Source: Verrucomicrobiota bacterium (GTDB lineage: Bacteria > Verrucomicrobiota > Verrucomicrobiia > Verrucomicrobiales > Akkermansiaceae). Taken from it: a stretch of 8,368 nt of DNA. The notes under the pieces were generated by a model. It did no database searches. It worked only from the letters and a program-made list of their open reading frames with translations, and was not told the DNA's origin. Shown piece after piece: positions 6,400 to 8,368 of this stretch. Made by a program: the position numbers and the translations under genes. The stretch lies in NCBI GenBank assembly GCA_009885905.1, contig VFJU01000091.1:1-8368 (forward strand). The letters run 5' to 3'. Every line of letters starts with the position of its first letter. The first letter of the stretch is position 1.

Positions 6400-6863
6400 A
6401 AAAATTCTTTTTTGATTGTGGTACACGTGACACGACAGCATCGCTCGGTCTTGTCGCGTTACGAGTGCTTGTCGGACTCATGATTCTGATAGGTCACGGA
6501 ATTCCAAAAATCCAAGACTTCGCGATTCGTAAAGACACGTTCTTTGTACCAGATTTTCTACCCGTGAGTTGGGCACCGGCCAGCCTCCTCGCATGTATCA
6601 CTGCGGAAGTTCTTGCGTCGACCTGCCTCATCGTCGGATTTGCCACCCGGCCCGCGGCATTTCTACTCGGATTCTGCATGGTCGTCGCCGCATTTGGCGC
6701 ACTCGGAGGCACACCTTGGTTTCTAAGAACACCGACACTCATCGAAACAAAAGAACTTGCGATCATGTATTTGATCCCGATGATTTCTATCATTCTATCA
6801 GGCGCCGGGCGTTATTCTATAGATGCAGCTCTTTACAGGGATCGCAAACGCCGCAGTTGGTGA
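6396..6863 (+). CDS. DoxX-family inner-membrane protein
   Basis: The 155-residue integral membrane protein has four hydrophobic segments, at about residues 17-36, 62-80, 86-103 and 121-137. Family features are the first-helix signature LRVLVGLMILIGHGIPKI (22-39), Glu71 in TAEVLAS, a small-residue turn at GFATRPAA, the charged KELAIMYL (119-126), and the GAGRYSID end (136-143). DoxX proteins are widespread and mostly uncharacterised. Some take part in quinone-linked redox or in oxidative stress complexes, but nothing here fixes the role. The ATG overlaps the stop of the KH-R3H gene by four bases, and the thioesterase ATG follows its own stop by four bases. It therefore sits inside a compact operon. 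Confidence 0.92.
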   Translation: MKKFFFDCGTRDTTASLGLVALRVLVGLMILIGHGIPKIQDFAIRKDTFFVPDFLPVSWAPASLLACITAEVLASTCLIVGFATRPAAFLLGFCMVVAAFGALGGTPWFLRTPTLIETKELAIMYLIPMISIILSGAGRYSIDAALYRDRKRRSW

Positions 6864-6867
6864 AATT

Positions 6868-7221
6868 ATGCAAACGCGCCGCCTTGTTCTTCCCAGTGAC
6901 CTGAATCAATACGGCTTTGTATTTGGCGGGCGGCTTCTCGCATGGGTCGATGAAGCGTCATGGATCGCTGCTAGCCTAGACTATCCGCACTGCCAATTCG
7001 TCACCGTTGCGATGGATCAAGTGGAATTCCGCCACAGTGTCCGCGAGGGTACCATCCTTAAAATCTCTTGCTCACGTGTGCATGAAGGAAATACCAGCAC
7101 CACTTACTCGGTAGAAGTTTTCAACGAAAAAGTCGACCAACGCTCGATTTTTTCAACCCGCGTCACCTTCGTCAGCGTGGATGACGAGGGCAAAAAACGC
7201 AGAATTCGCGGCGGAGCTTGA
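6868..7221 (+). CDS. Hotdog-fold acyl-CoA thioesterase (YciA/BFIT type)
   Basis: Predicted to hydrolyse acyl-CoA thioesters to free acid and CoA in the cytoplasm. The 117-residue protein is a single hotdog domain. LVLPSDLNQYGFVFGG (residues 6-21) holds the conserved Asn13 and the FGG turn before the long helix, with Asp28 in AWVDEAS at the position of the active-site acid. FVTVAMDQVEFRHSVREG follows as the central strand region. The tail GKKRRIRGGA is basic. The frame also extends upstream to an ATG at 6823, inside the DoxX gene. The start at 6868 is preferred because it begins right at the family's N-terminus and lies four bases after the DoxX stop. The Shine-Dalgarno is weak (GGTG). Substrate chain length cannot be inferred. 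Confidence 0.93.
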   Translation: MQTRRLVLPSDLNQYGFVFGGRLLAWVDEASWIAASLDYPHCQFVTVAMDQVEFRHSVREGTILKISCSRVHEGNTSTTYSVEVFNEKVDQRSIFSTRVTFVSVDDEGKKRRIRGGA

Positions 7222-7260
7222 TACGGGCATTCCCGCTTGTTTTTCTATCATCAAATTTCC

Positions 7261-8368
7261 GTGGAACCTCTCATCGACACCGTTGACATCGTACTCCCTT
7301 TGGAAAAGTCAGAGGACGACAACGCTCGCCGTCAAGCCGCTGCCATCAAACTCGGAGTGTCGCTCGACCGCATCGGTGAGGTTAAACTGCGCAAACACTC
7401 GATTGATGCCCGCCAACGTGCCGTCAAAGTGCAGTTGCGCTTGGATGTCGCGCTCGACGGCCCCCTGCCTGCCGACAAAAAACCCCACTGGTCGCCCCCA
7501 CCTCTCAGCGCGGGTGCGAGTGTCGTCGTCATCGTCGGTTGCGGCCCCGCTGGGATGTTTGCCGCGCTACGCTGCCTAGAAAATGGACAAAAGCCAATTC
7601 TATTAGAACGCGGCAAAGATGCCAGCGCACGCCGCTTCGATCTCGCCCCACTGCTGCGTGAGGGTCGAGTGATCGAGGAATCGAACTACTGCTTTGGCGA
7701 AGGCGGCGCGGGCACATTTTCCGATGGTAAGCTCTACACCCGAGCCACCAAACGCGGGCCCGTCGCAGAGGTTTATCGTGTGCTTGTCGCCCACGGTGCA
7801 CCTGAGGAAATCCTCACCGACGCTCACCCACACATCGGATCTAACTTATTACCTAACGTGGTAAAAGCAATTCGCCAATCCATCATCAACGCGGGGGGTG
7901 AAGTGAGATTTCAAACTAAAGTTGTCGATTTACTTCTAACTGGAAATAAAATTTCTGGTGTCGTCACTGTATCCGGCGAAGAAATTCTTGCGAATTCCGT
8001 GATTCTCGCCACCGGCCACTCCGCCCGCGATATCTACCGCTTGCTCGCTGCAAAGAAAATACTGCTAGAATCTAAACCCTTCGCAGTAGGATTTCGCATT
8101 GAGCACCCACAACCTTTTATCGATCGCACACAATACCACCTCAACTTCGGTCAAGAACGCCCGCGACTGCTCCCAGCTGCCCGTTACCGGTTGGCCACAA
8201 AAATCCGTGGTCGCGGCGTACATTCGTTCTGCATGTGCCCAGGTGGTTGGGTGGTTCCTGCCTCAACGGAAAACGACGAAGTCGTCGTGAATGGAATGAG
8301 CCTATCCCGCCGCGACTCGCCCTTCGCAAACTCCGGCATGGTCGCCACCGTCGAGCCAGAGGATGTGC
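7261..8368 (+). CDS. FAD-dependent dehydrogenase, COG2509 type (3' end cut by window edge)
   Basis: Predicted NAD(P)/FAD-dependent oxidoreductase of an uncharacterised but widespread family; 369 codons are visible of an expected 510-550. An N-terminal domain contains the family signature LRKHSIDAR (residues 43-51). The Rossmann FAD-binding motif follows as VIVGCGPAGMFAAL, with GCGPAG at 93-98 and ILLERG ending the second strand. Next are the strongly conserved NYCFGEGGAGTFSDGK (142-157) and ATGHSARDIY (250-259). The start is GTG at 7261: there is no in-frame ATG before the FAD motif, and a TTG at 7237 is the only nearby alternative. It lies 39 bp after the thioesterase stop, in the same reading frame. 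The reaction and substrate are unknown. Low ribosome binding site quality makes the start moderately sure; the family is secure. Confidence 0.92.
   Translation, partial: MEPLIDTVDIVLPLEKSEDDNARRQAAAIKLGVSLDRIGEVKLRKHSIDARQRAVKVQLRLDVALDGPLPADKKPHWSPPPLSAGASVVVIVGCGPAGMFAALRCLENGQKPILLERGKDASARRFDLAPLLREGRVIEESNYCFGEGGAGTFSDGKLYTRATKRGPVAEVYRVLVAHGAPEEILTDAHPHIGSNLLPNVVKAIRQSIINAGGEVRFQTKVVDLLLTGNKISGVVTVSGEEILANSVILATGHSARDIYRLLAAKKILLESKPFAVGFRIEHPQPFIDRTQYHLNFGQERPRLLPAARYRLATKIRGRGVHSFCMCPGGWVVPASTENDEVVVNGMSLSRRDSPFANSGMVATVEPEDV

Noticed and set aside
7224..7245. CGGG-CATT-CCCG hairpin with T-rich tail as an intrinsic terminator
   Set aside because: Only four pairs are certain and the T run is interrupted; too weak to call a terminator within what looks like a continuous operon.
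7181..7579. 132-codon plus-strand frame overlapping the thioesterase end and the FAD gene start
   Set aside because: It overlaps the C-terminal codons of one family-supported gene and about 320 bp of the next. The true frame there encodes KHSIDAR and GCGPAG motifs, so this is a shadow.

Overview
The window reads as a chromosomal segment of a Verrucomicrobiota-like, Gram-negative-type bacterium of moderate G+C. This assignment rests on gene content and protein style: a secreted galactose mutarotase beside an SGLT-type sodium symporter, a KH-R3H protein of Jag type outside a yidC locus, and mostly weak Shine-Dalgarno sequences. There is no rRNA or marker gene to fix the taxonomy. Gene density is high. 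The largest gap is about 145 bp, so no stretch over 300 bp lacks a gene. No tRNA, rRNA, CRISPR array, transposase or phage gene was seen.

Left part, minus strand (1-1977): murI (glutamate racemase) is followed by glmM (phosphoglucosamine mutase), which runs off the left edge. Both supply peptidoglycan precursors: D-glutamate, and glucosamine-1-phosphate on the way to UDP-GlcNAc. A perfect 12-bp inverted repeat sits in the 74-bp gap between them.

Middle, minus strand (2063-5347): a three-gene unit for sugar uptake. It is transcribed as an exported aldose 1-epimerase (GalM-like), then a sodium:solute symporter of the SGLT type, then a 64-residue two-helix membrane protein. A good intrinsic terminator lies after it. 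That terminator falls inside the longest possible murI reading frame, which is one reason to start murI at the internal GTG at 1977.

Right part, plus strand (5425-8368): a tightly packed run of a small GAF-domain protein, a KH-R3H RNA-binding protein, a DoxX-family membrane protein, a hotdog acyl-CoA thioesterase, and a COG2509-type FAD-dependent dehydrogenase cut by the right edge. Gaps range from a 4-base overlap to 39 bp, so one operon is likely although the functions are not obviously linked. It diverges from the mutarotase unit across a 77-bp intergenic region.

I did not find a convincing undescribed system. The items most worth a second look are the small membrane protein attached to the symporter, the murI-glmM inverted repeat, and the terminator that corrects the murI start.
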